DNA of 64,000 nucleotides from Otis tarda (GCA_026413225.1 CM048554.1:44611963-44675962); one strand, 5' to 3'. Shown: positions 9,900 through 23,891, counted from the stretch's first letter. Notes: a model not told the origin generated them from the letters alone. Numbers and translations: made by a program.

Positions 9900-12800
9900 A
9901 AAAAGACAGGTGTAAAATATCTTTAAGTCAGCGATACCACAATACCCATTTGGTACATGTCTTCCTTCACTTCATCCAAACCCTTTTATTTCATGCAGTT
10001 CAAAGCACAGAGGCTATGGTCATATTAACAGTCTTATCTACAAGACATAACTTTTGTTTTCTTTTCATTCAGTTTACAGAAGAAGCACTTGAAGTACAGT
10101 AATTGTATATATAAAAAAAAAGTTGCTTCAACTACTCACACACTTGGATCTCTGTTTTTTCCTCTCTAGTAAATTAAGTGGGAAGTTAAATGCAATAATT
10201 GTAAGCTCTGAAGCAATAGTATAGAACTTGCTAAATGATTTTAAGGTGAAGATGAGTAGGAATGAAGAGATGAATGTAAAATGTACTTCACCATTTTTAA
10301 ATTTGTCACACAGTACAATGAAAAAAGGTGTCCATGACTAAAAGTTGAGACTGAGAAGTTGTTGTAAAGCACCACATTTCCGATCACCTTGCACATAATT
10401 TGTATTAGCAGAGTATTTCCTACAACTACACCCTATTAACTAACACGTAGATTTAGGAAAGCTGGAAAAAGTATTTTGGTTTGATTTCACACATTCTCTG
10501 CTCCCAAAACGGAAACATAATTATTTTAAACACATTAGGAAAAACACATCTGCTTTACATACCCAGGCTAAAATCCTTACCGTACTGTTAAACTTAGATG
10601 TGTTTATGAACTGAAGATGACCATGGATAAAGGATTAAAAAAAATAAATCTCAGAGTGTATTCTCCAATTTCTCCTAAAAAGAACAAATTAAATACTGTA
10701 GATTATTTGTCCAAGATTAAGCAGCACCTTTCTGCATGCCAGTTACCTGCCAAAACAATATTCACAAAATAAGTTTTACAGGGAGCGTGTTAAGAAGTTT
10801 CCTTACAAAAATAATGGGAAATGTATTTTCATTAATGCAATCAGACTTCAACATGTACACGTTTACTTCAAAGTTTCCAACTAACTTATAAATGTAGGAT
10901 ATTTACTAAACTACACGTTCATCCCTCAAAAAAGGTAGCTAAAATACATCAGTGTATAGAGGTGCATTTTCACCACAGTTTCTCTTTTTGCACATTTTTT
11001 TAAAAAGACAATTCAGATTTTTCAAGGATAAATTAATACTCTTGTAAAGAATATAACATACCCAAACATTTTTGGGTACCCTTTCTAAGTTCTGGACACT
11101 AACTCCCGAAAGTAGTGTTCTATCTCACAAGATATAGAATTTCCATTCTATGAATTTGTTCAATTTTTTTCACTTAAGCTTTGCAGCTCTTTCAAAGTGA
11201 TAAAAGCAGATCCCTTTGGTAATTTTCTGACACAATTTTGCATATAAGTGCTCTGAAAAAAAAAACCAACTTATTTGAAAACACCCCATAACTACCAAAC
11301 AGAATCCAGAAATCACCTGAAAAAGGTCAGAAAAAAAAAAATCAGTATTTCTATATTTACAGACCAGATGAACTTCCAAGATCATAATGGATTCATGAAT
11401 TAGATAATTTCCAACTTTTTAAAGGTCAAACGCAGGGTCCTTACAACACCAAACACTCCTACAACACAGCCTCAACTTTCCAACAACTCACCTTAAACAC
11501 CAAAAGTCTGAGAAAGCAGAAGGTCAGGATAACAATCCTTTCCAAAACAGACTTGACACAAGAAGCGAGTAAAAATTTCCAACACCACTCTTCCAATTAG
11601 TTGCCACAAGTCTTCAGAATGTATCTTCCTACCAGTGTTTTTCTTCCTTTACTAGGAAGGGCAGCTGGTTCCACAGAAAGATCACCAAACCAACAGAGAA
11701 AGTTTTTTTCTCCTGCAGAAGCCCATGCCCATTACTCGAATCCTTATCAGTCTTTAGTAAGCTTTAAAAACAGTTGCTGATGCAATCATTAGTTGATGTT
11801 AATTCACAGTCTCTAATAACACCGACAGCACAGCAAAGCCTTTTCTGTGGAAATTCCTAGTCAAGCTGTGTATAGACAAGTAAGGACAGCCAAGTACAGA
11901 AGCTGCAAGTACTGATCAATGGAGAAGGAGGTTCTCAGTAGTCCCAATCAGTCTTTAAATCCAGGCACCACAGTAAAGAAGAGCTTTAAGAAGGTTTTTG
12001 AAGAAGGAAAAATAAGGTATTTAGGGGAACACAACCTTTCAGATGTAAAAAGAGCAAAGCACAGCAGCACTGATTAAGCATGTAACAAATTAATGAAGGA
12101 AATGAGAGACCTCAAGCAGTGAAATAAACATAAAAAGGAGGTGCAGTCATCCTAAAATGCAAAACCTACTTGTCTTTTGATCAAGAGAGAAGCAGCTAGG
12201 TGGGAGTATAAGATGGTACAAGCAAAGCATAGCTTAAGTCAGATCTATACAGCAACAGTCCAAATAAACATGAGCAGGATGAGATCAGATTGGCACACTG
12301 AAAGAAAGGGGTTAAAGACACATAGGATTTCAGGTGGAGTTTCAACTGCAGAAATTGCATACTTACCTGGATTATACTGCAAAAGCTCAGTGAGCTGGGT
12401 ACTTTCTTGTGATTTTGACAAACTGGGTTCATCTCTGGGAACATCCCATGCAGTTGCTCACCTGCACCAGCTGAGCTACCTTTTTTTTTTAATTTTAGAG
12501 CTAAAAACCAGCTATAAAAAGCTAAGAGCAAGACACCTTCAGCAGATAATCCTTAAACCTAAAATTTTATTTTTAGCCCCAAAAAACCCCCAAATTGGCT
12601 AACAGATTAAAAACTGCTTGGCACTGTGGCTTTTTTTTTTTTGCCAGAATAGCCCTGATACCCAATGTCAAGCAGCATTGTTCTTTTGCTTCATCTTCCA
12701 GAAGTAAAAATTGCCCACTAAAGCTTGGTTCAGTGCTGTAACTAATCTCAAGTTCCTATTGATTTTGATTCCCACTATGAACCTCTAAAGTGCCACAGAA

Positions 12801-14649
12801 AAATGACTGGTTTTGGGGGGTAATTTTACTTTTTAAGATTTAAGCTACTGATTATGGCTGACAGTATAAGAAAGGTCACAGATGAAGTGGCTGACTTAAG
12901 TCCATTTTATACATGATACCAAGAAGCTACCTAGCCACTAATAGCTAGTCTGTGATGTGTTAAAAGAATTGACATCTTAACTTATTTGGAGTGTACAGCT
13001 GTGGGTTTTTTTTTTTTTTCCTGGACTCCTTTACCAAAATAGTAACAGCAGTTCAGATAAGGGGCATGAAAAGTATGGATATTTTGGCCAAGTCCTGCAA
13101 AGATTTGCATGGAGGCTCAAATAAGCACATGAAGATTCATTCTATTAAGGGGACTTTCACTGTAGTTAACCTCTTACACAACCCTTTCAAGAAGATCAGG
13201 ATCACACCACTTAGATTTGCATCCATTTCTTTATTCCATATTCCATGTAGAGATGTTAGTTAGAACCAGTTTAAAAAAAAATATTTTGCTCAAGACTATC
13301 AGCGAGCAGATTTGAGAACTGATTCGTACTACTTGGTCTGTTGCCAAAGTCATAAGACTGAAGAGAAGGAAATAATCAAGCTAAATTTGACATGTCAGAA
13401 AGACCTGAGGTGGAAGAGACACTCCCCTTTGTGTCTTACAGAAGTATCTTTACGTTACTTATCAAGTGGCAACATAATTAAGAGAACATAATTTTAAAAC
13501 AAATGTTAAAATTGACAAATTATGGCATTAGTAAAATACACGAACAAATTTTATCAAACATCTCAGACTTCTCAAACTAAGTAAAAAACCATAGTTTATG
13601 GTTTTTTTTTTTTTCCCCAGGCTGCTAAAATCTTAACAGTATTTTAATTAAACTAAAACCATTACTAGAATTCTGAACCCAGTGGACGCGTGAATGGGAA
13701 GTCGAGCTATTTTACGGTGGGGTGGGGGAAGAGGTCTTGATTTACACTTTGTTGTAGCTGTGGAGGCTAGCTAGGGTTCTTCTCTTTGAAGAACCTACAT
13801 GCATGCTTTGCTTTTGCATACAATAAAAGGATAATCCCTTTTACTTCTGAGAGACCATCCACATGATGCGAAAAAAAATCACACATACAAGTGTCATAGG
13901 ACTGCAGCCTATGGAGTACAAGAACTCTTACCAATGGAACACGGTATTAAAATTGCAGTTCATGAGGAAAGCATGCAGGGGCTATGCTGTACAAGCAGAT
14001 CCAACAAAAAAGTTCAAAGAAGTTACAGCCTTATAGAGCTTATAGACTCAAAAATCCACAAGTTGCTCATGAATACACCAATTCCACAGTAACACTAAGT
14101 ATTCAGACAGGTTATTACCATGCAGTATCAATAAGATGGAGGATTTTGTTCTACTTTCCCACTCAGATAAACAACTTCATTAATAAGTGAAAAAATTTAG
14201 TAAAAGGTTTTAAGGTGAGAGCATCAACATTAGAGAAATTTCTATCCAAAACACTGTACAAAAGTAAACTTCATAGGTCTAACCTCAGATCTTCAAGGAA
14301 TTTCAAGAAATGAGTTGACAAAAAAAATAAAGTTTAATCTGATTTTTTAGACTTTAAATGAACGCTCTCCCGTAGCTGCAATAAGACTCATTCCAGCTGA
14401 ACTTGGGATAGATTTGCCCTAGGAGCCTTAAATGTTGTTTGTATTCTTCTGTCTCCCACAGAGAAACCCACTGGGAGACTTCTGGCTTACTGTGACAAAG
14501 AGCCACATTCGCTATAGAAAAATGACAGATCCTTCACTATGAGACACCTCATAAACCCTGTTTGATTATCTTGTTACATAGAACACTTCCATCTTCATGT
14601 AAATTCTTCTCAAGAAAATATAAAGCATATCACACTGTTTTAGCAATCC

Positions 14650-14655
14650 TTTATT
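14650..14655 (-). terminator. PPM1B: Candidate PPM1B polyadenylation signal
   Basis: AATAAA (followed by GG) on the minus strand, with GT-containing sequence (CAGTGTGATATG) about 15 bases further on. It is the most downstream convincing signal after both PPM1B stop codons. Nearer alternatives for the long form are at 17749-17754, 17338-17343 and 17095-17100. Confidence 0.45.
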
Positions 14656-14922
14656 GAAGATAACAAGTTGGTTATGTTCACTGTATTGTATGAAACATCA
14701 CAATATCATACTGGGAAGGTACTATCAGTACAGGGTTGGACCAGAGCGGACAGTCTGAACAATAAACCATTTTGCATTCTTCATTCCCTATCTTTTAACA
14801 ACCCCAAAAAAAAACAGTAGAGGGACAAATACCTGTTAACATCATCATTTAGAACACTTTAACTTACAAGGCTAAACTCTAATGAATAAATAAAATATAC
14901 TGTGGCAATAATCCTCTCTAGA

Positions 14923-14923
<1 letters not shown>

Positions 14924-14953
<30 letters not shown>
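14924..14953 (+). repeat. Poly(A) run of 30
   Basis: Thirty uninterrupted A on the plus strand (T30 in PPM1B sense). It is preceded on the plus strand by overlapping AATAAA motifs at 14885-14894. It may be a simple repeat or the tail of an old retrocopy. Confidence 0.95.
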
Positions 14954-14956
<3 letters not shown>

Positions 14957-16447
14957 AATACACAGTGAATCAAAATGATTGGGAAAGCTGGCCTTCGGCA
15001 CCAGGATGAAAGAGCGTGTGGTTTTTATAGACTCACCATGGGGATAAAGTTACAGAAAAATACCATGAATTCCATTTCACACAAAACCAGTTGATGACTG
15101 TCATTAGCTTAAAACTACACACAAGGGCAATTACATCCTCGCTGAAACACAGTTTAAACAAATAGGAAAATGTTTACAAGGCATCCACAGCATGTAAATC
15201 ATGTACAGATGGATACATTCATTGTTTCCCCTCCCCAATAGCTTTTATTTTAGATAAATACTTTACTCTTCCCCATTTTCAGCATTTACTGAACTCATTA
15301 CATGCACAACTCAAAGAAGTCAGAAAAAAAGTCAAGGTTATTGCAAAAATAGAATTAAACTAAGAATCTTCAAGTACCTTACATGACAGCCACTCTGTAC
15401 CATGCCCATTGCTTATAAAATGAAAGGTCATTGAACCCATGAAAATATCTCTAATATTTTCTTAATTTAAAATAGATAATTTTAAGTGTATTTATAGTAA
15501 TCTCAAAGTGATAATTTCAACTTTGAAAATAATGCAAACAATTAAAAATTATACCCATATTACACAAGACTTCTGTCTGTATCTTAAGCTGAAAAAAAAT
15601 CAAAAAACTATAGAAAACCACATATAGAACAAAAAAATAATCACAATTTACATTATAATAAAGGCAAATTTTCAGCATTTCTTTTAAAAAACCTGCAGCT
15701 GTGAGAGATGTCAAAGCAAGTCACTACTAACTATAAATTCATCAGTTTGGTTTTAAAAGATTTTTCTCTAGCAAGAGTTTAAGGGTGTGTTGTACACATG
15801 CGTAAAATTCTTACTGTTTTTAGATGCCTAGAATCTTCATATATTATTGCCAAATACAATTATCTTCAAGCAAGCAGTAGGCAACATATCACAATTTGGA
15901 CACCGCAGGGAAACCTAACGGTCTGGTAATACAGGTAAAACTGGAAAATTAAAAAAAGAAATACACATCTGATAGCGTATTGCCCAATTGAAATTACTTC
16001 CAAGCCACAGAGCTGCAAAGCCTTCCAACTCAGCAAAGAGAAATAAGTAACATCTCAAACCATTACTTGTACTCTCTCACGCTTATGTGTTGCATGTTTC
16101 ATTTAGCCATAGTGTATCTTCAGAGTACACCTACAATCCCACGCACCTCAGGTACATACACTGATGTGCTGAGAGAATCATTCCTTCCTTCCTTTTTAGG
16201 GCCAAAGTTCATTACAGATGTAATCAGTATGCCTGAGGCTGGTAAAAATACTGTAATACAGGCAATGCTAAGAGTGGCAATATCAGAAAACACAAAAATG
16301 AACAAATGATGGAAAATTCTAATATCTTTCTGCCCATTTCACAGAATGTTGGAAATCCACCAGAATTTTTCCCTTGTATTGAAGAAAACAGATTTAAAAG
16401 TTTTTTCCCCCTTTCAGAATCAAAAGCATTTTAGTAGATTTGTAAGG

Positions 16448-16477
16448 CTACCACGGATCTTCTAGATCTCCAGCACC
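16448..16477 (-). CDS. PPM1B: PPM1B alternative terminal exon (387-aa form)
   Basis: On the minus strand a strong acceptor (cttctttttctgtag) is followed by ten codons reading GAGDLEDPW and TAG. Spliced from exon 5 (phase 0, after Gly378) it gives a protein of 378 + 9 = 387 aa. Both the length and the tail GAGDLEDPW match the short PP2C-beta form known in mammals. The exon lies 1.6 kb beyond the stop of the 479-aa form, so the two C-termini arise by including or skipping exon 6. The splice itself is inferred from frame and family knowledge. At only 30 nt it is too short to find by ORF length. Confidence 0.9.
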   Translation of the reverse strand, partial: GAGDLEDPW

Positions 16478-18032
16478 CTACAGAAAAAGAAGAGGAGAAA
16501 TATTACTACTCACTAATACAAATGAAAACATTTTGTTGCACTTTGGATTTCAGTGGCATAATTAAGTAGAATACTAGCATAAGACACATGGTATTTTCTT
16601 TTTTTTCCATACCTGCCCACTTCCATACGCAAACATTCTCTCTTACTCCACTTCATGAGGGAATTCACTTTTACAAAACATGAACCCAATAAAGATGCTA
16701 TAGCATAAAGACTTAAAATTAAATATTATCTAAAACTGTACTACATTATAGCTATCAATAGACACTACATCTATGGACTACTACAAAAAAACCTCTATGA
16801 AATACTAAGGAACTCAGCCCTTCAGGTATTCTTGGTCCTCAAGAAATTCCTGCAGGCTCTACTTAACGCAGTGATATTAGTACTTACTTTGAGCCATGAT
16901 ATTTTTGTGCAAGTGTTATATTATGAACTCACCACTGACACAAGAATTCAAAATTTAACTTTACAGATGAGTTACTGTTACTATAAATCCCCAGTATTAC
17001 CACTGATCTACCCAAATGTAAGTACATACACGTGTCGTACACCGAAAGACATGGAAAAGATTTGGTAGAAGGTAAACTTGGGTAGAATAGCCAGTTTATT
17101 CATTTATATGGCTGATGTTTAACTTGTACCTGGAAATGTTGACCAAATAGAGGATTAACGATGAAAGCGCCAAACCCAAATTTACTCTAATATTTGTAAA
17201 AACTAATGAACATAATGAGTTAATATCAGAAGCTACGAAAAGTTTCAAGTCATGCCAGAAGGACAGCATTTCAAAGGAAGTTTATTACTTGCTTTAAAGA
17301 GTCAATATGCATACAGATATTATTCCACAGCATATTCTTTATTTTCACTTAAACACAAATTCTTAGAACTTGACACTAGGTACTAAATCTAAGTACATTT
17401 TCATTTCTGAATATATGTTATGCGACAACCTAGGAAGTAATAACACAGTCATCTAGAAAAATAGGTATTTATGATGAACAGTGGATGCAACCTAAATTGG
17501 AAAAAAATCAAACATATTTAATGAAGAATAAGTGACAGTCTAAAACATAACATCTTTCAAAATAAACTATACACAATTCAAGTACAAACATGCAGTATAC
17601 GATGCTGAAAAAAAAAGACTGAAGGATTTGTATAAATCAATTAATTTGCACAAAAAATACAATTATTATGTGAATTACTTTACAATTAGCAAACATATGC
17701 CATCAAGATTATTATTTAAGAAAGCACTTAAAATAAAAAGTTTTAAAATTTATTTTTGCGTGAACATGTTCCTACTGTTGGTGTCACAGGATTTAAAAAA
17801 TCAAAATCTCAAATGGGAGATTAACTTGCTTGCTACATAACATAAGAGGCAATTACTATAATATACCATAGTAGTTGAACTTCTACAGAAAAGAGAGCTT
17901 TGTATAAACAGTCTGTACAAATAACTAAAGTAAAAACAAACAGACTTCTACGACAGATGTGACAAACGCTTATGTATAAACAAAGGAAAATATGCCAAGT
18001 GAAGCGAAGCATTAAATCCGCTATGTAAAACA
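16478..18032 (-). other. PPM1B: 3' UTR of PPM1B long form, or intron of short form
   Basis: The stretch follows the TAA at 18033-18035. It is AT-rich and holds three AATAAA signals on the minus strand (17749-17754, 17338-17343, 17095-17100) that could end the long-form message. In transcripts that skip exon 6 the same bases are intron, ending at the acceptor at 16478-16479. Confidence 0.7.
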
Positions 18033-18338
18033 TTACATCTGTTTATCACTCATCTCATTCATCCCTGAATCTTCGTTTGAGCTCTGTATTTCAGCAAGGT
18101 GATTCCCAGATTCTGTGTGGGTGTCTGGTACGGAGTCACTGGGTCCAGCATGAGTATCTGAAGTAGATGCTGTAGCTGATTCAGCAGTGCACTCTTCTCC
18201 CTGCATCTTAGCTAGCCTGTAACTAGTCAGCATCTCTTCCAGAAGGTGGCGGTAGTTCCCCCTATGATTAATTCTCATTTGCCTGAGTGCTTCCACCAAT
18301 TTTCCCTGCGTTCCACTTTCCTCGGCTTCGCCAGGGTC
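18033..18338 (-). CDS. PPM1B: PPM1B exon 6, C-terminal coding exon (479-aa form)
   Basis: This 306-nt exon follows an AG acceptor at 18339-18340 whose pyrimidine tract is weak (an A run precedes the AG). It encodes residues 379-479 and ends TAA at 18033-18035. Recognisable pieces are EAEESGTQGKLVEALRQMRI, INHRGNYRHLLEEMLTSYRL and, near the end, SSNEDSGMNEMSDKQM. The helical LVEALRQMRINHRGNYR block is conserved in PP2C-beta, while the following Ser/Thr/Glu-rich tail is variable. The weak acceptor fits an exon that is skipped in part of the transcripts to give the 387-aa form. An ATG-led reading of 88 codons starts inside the exon, but the exon is open from its acceptor. Confidence 0.95.
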   Translation of the reverse strand, partial: DPGEAEESGTQGKLVEALRQMRINHRGNYRHLLEEMLTSYRLAKMQGEECTAESATASTSDTHAGPSDSVPDTHTESGNHLAEIQSSNEDSGMNEMSDKQM

Positions 18339-21300
18339 CTTTTTTTAAGATTCAAGACCCCAAAAAAATCAGTAGTTAAACTAGGATATTTTCTAACGAC
18401 ATTTAAATAAAAAAATCTGACAGAAGATTTGCTCTATTTGAATCTAATATCTTATTAGCAACATACATCTTAGTACAATATTATCCATCTTTGTCTATTT
18501 TATACAACAAAATAATTTAAGAAATGATACCTATTACAACAGCGTTTTTAACAATTTCAATTTATTTTGAGCCAGACAATATCAATATGGTACCTCCTCG
18601 CAATTAACTCCATCTTGGTTCAAATTGTCTTTCCATGAATATAACTGATATTCCTCACAACTGTGGTCAGTTGTGAGGGAAAAATTTGAAAATTTAAGCC
18701 TCTTCAGCCATCAGGTCAATATTTTTAACTATGAATCTCTGCATAGCTAATAGCAACACAGCCCTGTTAAAAACTTAAAAAGAGTAGATAACTCTACTGC
18801 TAGCAGTTCAGTTAAAGCATCACATCAAAATAAATGCTCATAGTGTTTTAGAAAACAATCCCACTACATTAAAGACTGATTTTTGCATGCATGATGTTTC
18901 CATGAAAGAAACGCGCAGCTGCCTATCAGCACCAGGAGTGGTGGTATTTCAACAACGCAAGACATTATTTGTGGCGGATGTGCTAGAAAAAATTAACAGG
19001 TAGAACAGCTATTCAAGTAAGATCTAGCAACCCACAGCAGAAAACCTGAGTAACAAGCACTGAGTAAGGAATGGAGATCTCCTCTGCAAGCCACCTATTT
19101 GGCTACAAGCCTTCAGCTGAAAAAAACTTGAGGTTTTTTTGTTGCCTTTTTTTTTTTTCTTTTTGCAATAGACTTGCACATCTATTACAGTGCTGAGATT
19201 GATAGGAGATTTTCGCTTTCAAGCGCTACAGCAGTACTGTTGCTTTAAGGGAATAGCACGTTTTAAATTATTACTATCTAGCAAGTTATCAAGCTAGACA
19301 AATGGAACTATCTCTGGAAGCTGGCAGATTTTGCAATACATTAGAGGCAAAATCCAGACTGCCTTTTTCTCATGCTTATCTCATTTTATTGTTATCTAGT
19401 CCGAAAGGTTCATAAACTACAAGTATTGCAGTCACTCATTTACAAGCTTCATAGCAGCATTAAGACAATATGCTGGGTTCAGTAGAGTTTTGTATGCTGT
19501 AATATTCCTGGAATAGAAGCCCCAAGACTGATTAGCACAGTCTAAGTTAAAAAAGGGACAATTTTACCATAAAAATGAATGTTACTGCATATAATGCTAT
19601 CACTCCAAGCTTAATTTGTGCATAGAGACATACTTCCACTGTGGTTTGCTGGTCTTAGTTTGAGATGTTTTGACTCCCATGTACCAGTATTTTTATGTTC
19701 TGACAGGTCTTCAAGAGCCCAGTTAGAAGCAAGTTAAAGGAGGTAGCTTTAATGTATGAAGTGGGACTGTTTTAATGCTTAATGAGCACGAAGTCAGTAA
19801 AAACTCAGGGCATTGAGATGAGGATACAGATGTATCCAACTCCCGAGGTTTGGGGGGGGGGGGGAAGTATTTATCTAGGTAATATTAAAAAAGGCAGCCT
19901 AACTGAAGTATTCCATTTTTTTTGAAATTGAGAGAACATCTGAATTCCACAGTTCCTCCAGCCCATCAGTTTTGCTCTGAGGTTGACATCAGCAAACATA
20001 CCCCCATTTCACAATATTCAGATCTTTAAAAATTATTTTGGCAGACTGAAATGAGTACTTTTGCTTCCATGCAACACTGAAGAGTAAAAGCAATAAGCAA
20101 TATAATAGCAGCTCTGAGACTCCAAAACAATTCAAGTGCTACTAGGAGTTGAAGTAACAGCGCTGTTAGTGTTTGATAGTCAAACTCGCATCCTACTTTG
20201 CATCTTGTTTATGGCAGGCTATTTTGTACTTCCCTTGTCTCCTTGAGTGCTAGCAGACAAGATGACCCACAAACAGTAGGACAGAAACTGCCTCTCATAT
20301 ACTATACACTATATATACACACTATAATACAGATTTCTCTCCAATGATGTGTGGCTGTCTCTGAAAACTATGATTATTGTACAAGTTAACATTTGTCTGT
20401 CTTTATGTTCTAACTCAACTTAGTGCTACTGACCATAAAAAAAAAATAATTTTTGCTAGCTATATTTAACATGAGCATTCACAATTTTTACATAGTTCTT
20501 CTCTGTTAAGTTATGTATATACAAAGGGCAACTACGTTTTAGGGACAGGATTTACAATGTTTAAGTGTGTCCATTTACATCTTTTAACTTATCTCTAGCA
20601 GCCCTTAATGACATATAATTTGATTTAACAAAGTGCCAGAGTATAGTATTAGTAAAAATAAAATAGAAAATTATTAATTTCAAACAAGATTCTCAAACAT
20701 GACTTCAAACAAGCGCCACTGAAACTATCAACAGTCACTGCAATTTTAACATTGTTCCGTGTGTTTAATGAGACATATATACCCAAGTGGTCTAATTGTA
20801 ATGTAGTCTCCTAGTCTTAGGAATATACATACAAAAAAAAAGTAGAAGAGTCAATTAGATAAAGTAATACTTCAACATGTGAACTAGAACACCAACTTGG
20901 TGGTATTGTAACATTACAGTGGTAACAATTATTTAGCTATGCAGAAGTTATTTAAATTCCTTTTAAAGATCTGAAGGCACCAAGCCCCAATACGTAACAG
21001 ATTCCTATTATTTCACTTGCACTTGTAACGGCACAAGCCACCACATTTATAGCAGAAAGAAATTCATTCTCTGCTGAAAGACTGGCAAAGTTGCCCTTTG
21101 TGAGCCCAAGGCGCAGCTTTCTCCAGTCCTGGATTTATGAAATACTTGTATTTTGCTGAGATGCTTAAAAGAAAAAACAATCTTATGACTGCTGTACCCT
21201 GAGGCCACACTAGAGATCTCTGAATACTGCTGTAGTAAGGATTCTTTCACTCCTCAGTCTCTTCCTCTACACAATATCTCCTTATTTAGACTGTATGTTA

Positions 21301-23891
21301 AAGATTCTCAGAAAATGCACATGTGAGGAACTGGAAGGAGTTACTCTACAATCACTAGCTTGGATGACAGAAAAATTCTAAGCACAACAGTAACTGAAAT
21401 CTTCACAGTGCTGAGTAAAAATGAAGTTAGTCTAGAAAAAGACAGCACCTTGGTTTTGATTTATGTACTTTCTAAGAACTTATTTGCAAAGCTATTATGA
21501 TCCAGTTCACAGTAACTCAGGGTAGCTAGTTTAAATTGTTCAACACTAGCTTCATCCTAGTTTCTAACAGGAGCACTATTAGTTAGATTTTGGTCTCACT
21601 TGCAAACGTCATCATTGGGATGGACTTCCTACCTTTGCTTCCTTCCTGTTTAAATGTGAGATGTGTAGTAACATTATCACAATGTGTAGACACTGGGGAG
21701 AGTCTGAGGTTGAGTAACTAAAAACCTTCCTTCCCTTTTATCCAACCCCATGCGCCATAGTTCAAAAGACTAAGAGATCACCACATATATACCTGTAACT
21801 GAGTAAGACTAGCAAGTCGCATTTTCATCACCTCAGAGATCAGGCAAAATAAATTCATCCACAGCAAGATACAATTCCTACTTGCTGGAAAAGTGCAAAC
21901 AGGAATTGCATCCTTTACCCAGTGGCACATCCTCCTCTCAAACTGCTCTGGGTCAGAATCACTTAGGATGGAAAGAAGAAAAGGTACTGATGGGCAAATG
22001 ACATCTTACCACAAGATCAAAATAAAATTTAATCCACTATACTTAAAATACAGTATCCAAATAATTCTCAATAATTGCACTAAATACCAATAGAAGTTGA
22101 AGTTTACAAAGTAGACTGAAGTGTACTGTTCACATTTCATATTAAAGAAGCCAAATTAAAAGGACACAAAACAACTATCCAGGAATTCCAATAGTAATAA
22201 AGGTCAAAGCTATTACTGGCAATAAGGGTTAAAGCTGTATTATTTTATGAGTAACTTGCATATTTAGTCAGTTACCTCATTTTATTACATTGTGATGGAA
22301 GATTTACAAAATTTTCCTGGGCCAATACACAAAAGGATGCTGTACTGTATGTTAGGACTTTCGGCAAGTTTGCATGGCTATTGAAAAGTAAATTTGGACT
22401 TAGGAAAGACCCATCATAAATGCAACTATGGCATATTACATTTCTAGAAAGTTACCATTAGACAAACTTTTTTTTTTTTCCTTAAAAAAACCAACCAACT
22501 TATAAAACCTATGCTGCAATCTTCAAATAAACCACTTCCACTAATACCTTTACCCTAAAAGCAGGAACAAAATTATTGCTAAATATGGAAAGCAGTAGGA
22601 GGCTGATAGAGGTGCAGTTTCCTGAAGGACTGAAGAAGCCGAAAAGAGGAAAATTTTGTCTAGCTTGCTTTGGGGTACTGTTGCATAATTTGTTGAAAGT
22701 TAAATGAAAAAATGTATACTCTATCACTTTCAAACTAAAAAAAGGAACAAATCCTAAAAATAAAGAAGTTAAGAGATTTCTTCTGTATTTGTACTCTAAC
22801 AGAATAGTGGCCCCTTCCACTTATGCAAGCTTTCTAACTTAAGAGAATAAACCAAATACAGGCAAGTCAAGAGAGGATGACAGTGGGAAAAACACAATAA
22901 TGGTGGTGAAACTGCATATTCACAACCTCAGGGTGCACAATTGATCATTTCAAAGTATTTAAAATAAGAGTTGTCTTCTCCCCAACACCGTTCATTGTAA
23001 TGACTACCTGACTGAGGACCTTGTAGCCATCTCAGAAGAGAAAAAAATATAATGGACTTATTAGAAGATGAATGGTGCCTTCACAGATTAGCTCACATAA
23101 ACTGTACAAGAAATGACAACATGTGTACAAGCAGTGATTTTTTTTTTATCAGTACTTCAGTTTTCCAAAGACTTTTTAAAACAAATTTAACCACAACTGA
23201 TAAAACACCAGTTATTATTCTTTATACTAATATTAAGAATCACCTAATAATCAAGTTTAAAGTTACAGTAAACCATACTTCAACATACTATTTAAAATTC
23301 AACTTACTAGGAATTGGGTAGAAGAATGTAAGCCATTTTAGAAATCAGAACTGCCGTTAACTAAAAGTCACTTTACACATTCTGTAGACCACTTAAATAT
23401 CCACATGGGATATTTAAAGACAGTGTAAACTCTAAAAAAGTAGTCAATATTAGTCTCATTATCTTTTACCTTCAGTGTACCAAGGCCTTCCACACTTACA
23501 GAAGACAATAGGAAGTGTGTTTGCCCCCTCTTCTACTAGATTTCTGGACAGTAAACATAATAGCTAGTTAAGTAATGAATATGCTGACCATAATTTCTGA
23601 CAATAATAAACTATAATTTAGAAAAACTCTACATCGATGCCTCACATGTTTGACTGAAAAAGCAGTTGCCAATGAAATGTTTACAAAGTCTTTGTAAGTC
23701 TTCCTGTCATTTTGAGGATGGAGTTCTATATCAGACCCACCCAAAACAAGGTCAAAATGAACTGTATGCTACAATATATCTTTTGTGTTTACAATACTTT
23801 ATTGGCAGTGATGTACACTTTTGCTTAATGTATGACACTACTTTGATGTTCTCATTAACAAAAAGGTGTAGTAATCAAAGTGGGAACTTAC
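18339..23891 (-). other. PPM1B: PPM1B intron 5
   Basis: A 5.5-kb intron with a GTAAGT donor at 23886-23891 and AG at 18339-18340. It holds a 12-base G run at 19853-19864 and short A/T runs. No LINE, LTR or further exon was recognised. Confidence 0.8.
19853..19864 (+). repeat. Poly(G) run of 12
   Basis: Twelve consecutive G on the plus strand within intron 5, unusual in this AT-rich setting. It is probably length-variable and prone to sequencing error. Confidence 0.85.

Larger units (their letters stand above)
5810..14624. other. Intergenic DNA between SLC3A1 and PPM1B
   Basis: No gene was recognised. Contents seen: a possible old SINE remnant (about 6700-6850), an AAT microsatellite near 9884-9899, and scattered short A/T runs. 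The open frames are all under about 145 codons, lack family resemblance and often overlap on both strands. A T-rich stretch at 8827-8859 (several T runs) is low complexity. Confidence 0.6.
14625..16447 (-). other. PPM1B: PPM1B 3' UTR of the 387-aa form
   Basis: This follows the TAG stop of the alternative last exon (16448-16450). It is AT-rich, has many ATTTA-like motifs on the minus strand and no reading frame of note. The last good AATAAA is at 14650-14655, so a UTR of about 1.8 kb is proposed. The end is inferred; other signals could be used. Confidence 0.55.
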
